From assembly GCA_900555045.1 (NCBI GenBank), contig USJW01000121.1, positions 1 to 14,302 of the forward strand: a stretch of 14,302 bases of DNA, read 5' to 3'. A program made the translations under genes and the position numbers. This stretch comes from an uncultured Clostridium sp. GTDB lineage: Bacteria; Bacillota; Clostridia; Lachnospirales; Lachnospiraceae. The notes under the pieces are model-generated. The model saw only the letters and a list, made by a program, of their open reading frames with translations, was not told the origin of the DNA and did not search any database. Shown in pieces: positions 14,193 through 14,302 of this stretch. Positions within the stretch are counted from its first letter, which is position 1. Every line of letters starts with the position of its first letter.

Positions 14193-14302
14193 ATGCGGGG
14201 AAAAATCAAGAAAATCGAGAAAACCACAAAAACCGAGAAAACCGAGAAACCCGCGAAACCCGCGAAAACCAAGAAACCCGAGAAACCCGCGAAAACCAAG
14301 AA
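14193..14302 (+). CDS. Possible partial Lys/Pro/Thr/Glu-rich protein running off the window
   Basis: An ATG at 14193 opens a frame to the window end: MRGKIKKIEK followed by KTE, KPA and KTK triplets. It begins 16 bases after the helicase stop and has a G-rich stretch (14187-14191) immediately upstream, too close for a good ribosome site. All three forward frames are open because the 9-bp unit contains no stop, so openness alone proves little. The composition resembles basic histone-H1-like tails or spacer segments. It may equally be non-coding repeat DNA. Confidence 0.3.
   Translation, partial: MRGKIKKIEKTTKTEKTEKPAKPAKTKKPEKPAKTK
14202..14302 (+). repeat. 9-bp tandem repeat, about eleven units, continuing past the window
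   Basis: Eleven consecutive nine-base units are visible, starting at 14202: variants of AAAACCGAG, AAACCCGCG and AAAACCAAG. The first two units have T in place of one C. Purines predominate on the + strand, A-rich with short C-runs. The array starts 25 bases after the helicase stop and reaches the last base of the window, so its full size is unknown. Confidence 0.9.

Overview
The window looks like a chromosomal segment of a GC-rich Clostridia, most likely of the Lachnospiraceae type. The evidence is AAGGAGG-type ribosome sites, occasional TTG starts, a lipoprotein sugar-binding protein with a Lys/Thr/Glu-rich linker, a CUT1 sugar ABC system without its own ATPase, and a yjdF gene behind a structured leader. 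The genus assignment is an inference from gene content only. Every gene I support lies on the + strand.

Region 1 (59-8864) is a compact eight-gene catabolic operon: sugar-binding lipoprotein, two CUT1 permeases, nucleoside-hydrolase-family protein, short L-fucose-isomerase-like protein, split transketolase (N- and C-terminal subunits as separate genes) and a glycerol-kinase-like FGGY kinase. Gaps are 2-22 bases, except for a 59-base gap after the binding-protein gene, which holds a strong hairpin. The set suggests import of a glycoside, nucleoside or short sugar, hydrolysis, aldose-ketose isomerisation, kinase action and two-carbon transfer into the pentose phosphate pool. The substrate cannot be read from the sequence. 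No regulator or transporter ATPase is present in the window.

Region 2 (8865-9610) is an independent unit: a sigma-A-like promoter, a structured leader in which a 10-base segment is perfectly complementary to the ribosome site (yjdF-type azaaromatic riboswitch), the yjdF gene, and a long terminator hairpin.

Region 3 (9611-10560) carries a class I SAM-dependent methyltransferase gene with an extended -10 promoter. Its base composition rises sharply along the gene.

Region 4 (10600-14177) holds one large gene with its own good promoter and a dyad over the -35 box. The 1165-residue product fuses an endonuclease-Q-like module (PHP domain plus four-cysteine zinc ribbon) to a complete UvrD/Rep superfamily 1A helicase, with a low-complexity Met-Pro-Gly linker between them and a 13-residue tandem repeat inside the helicase. 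I read it as a one-polypeptide repair machine for deaminated DNA.

The last 100 bases (14202 to the end) are a 9-bp tandem repeat, open in all three forward frames. It is possibly the start of a Lys/Pro/Thr/Glu-rich protein running off the window.
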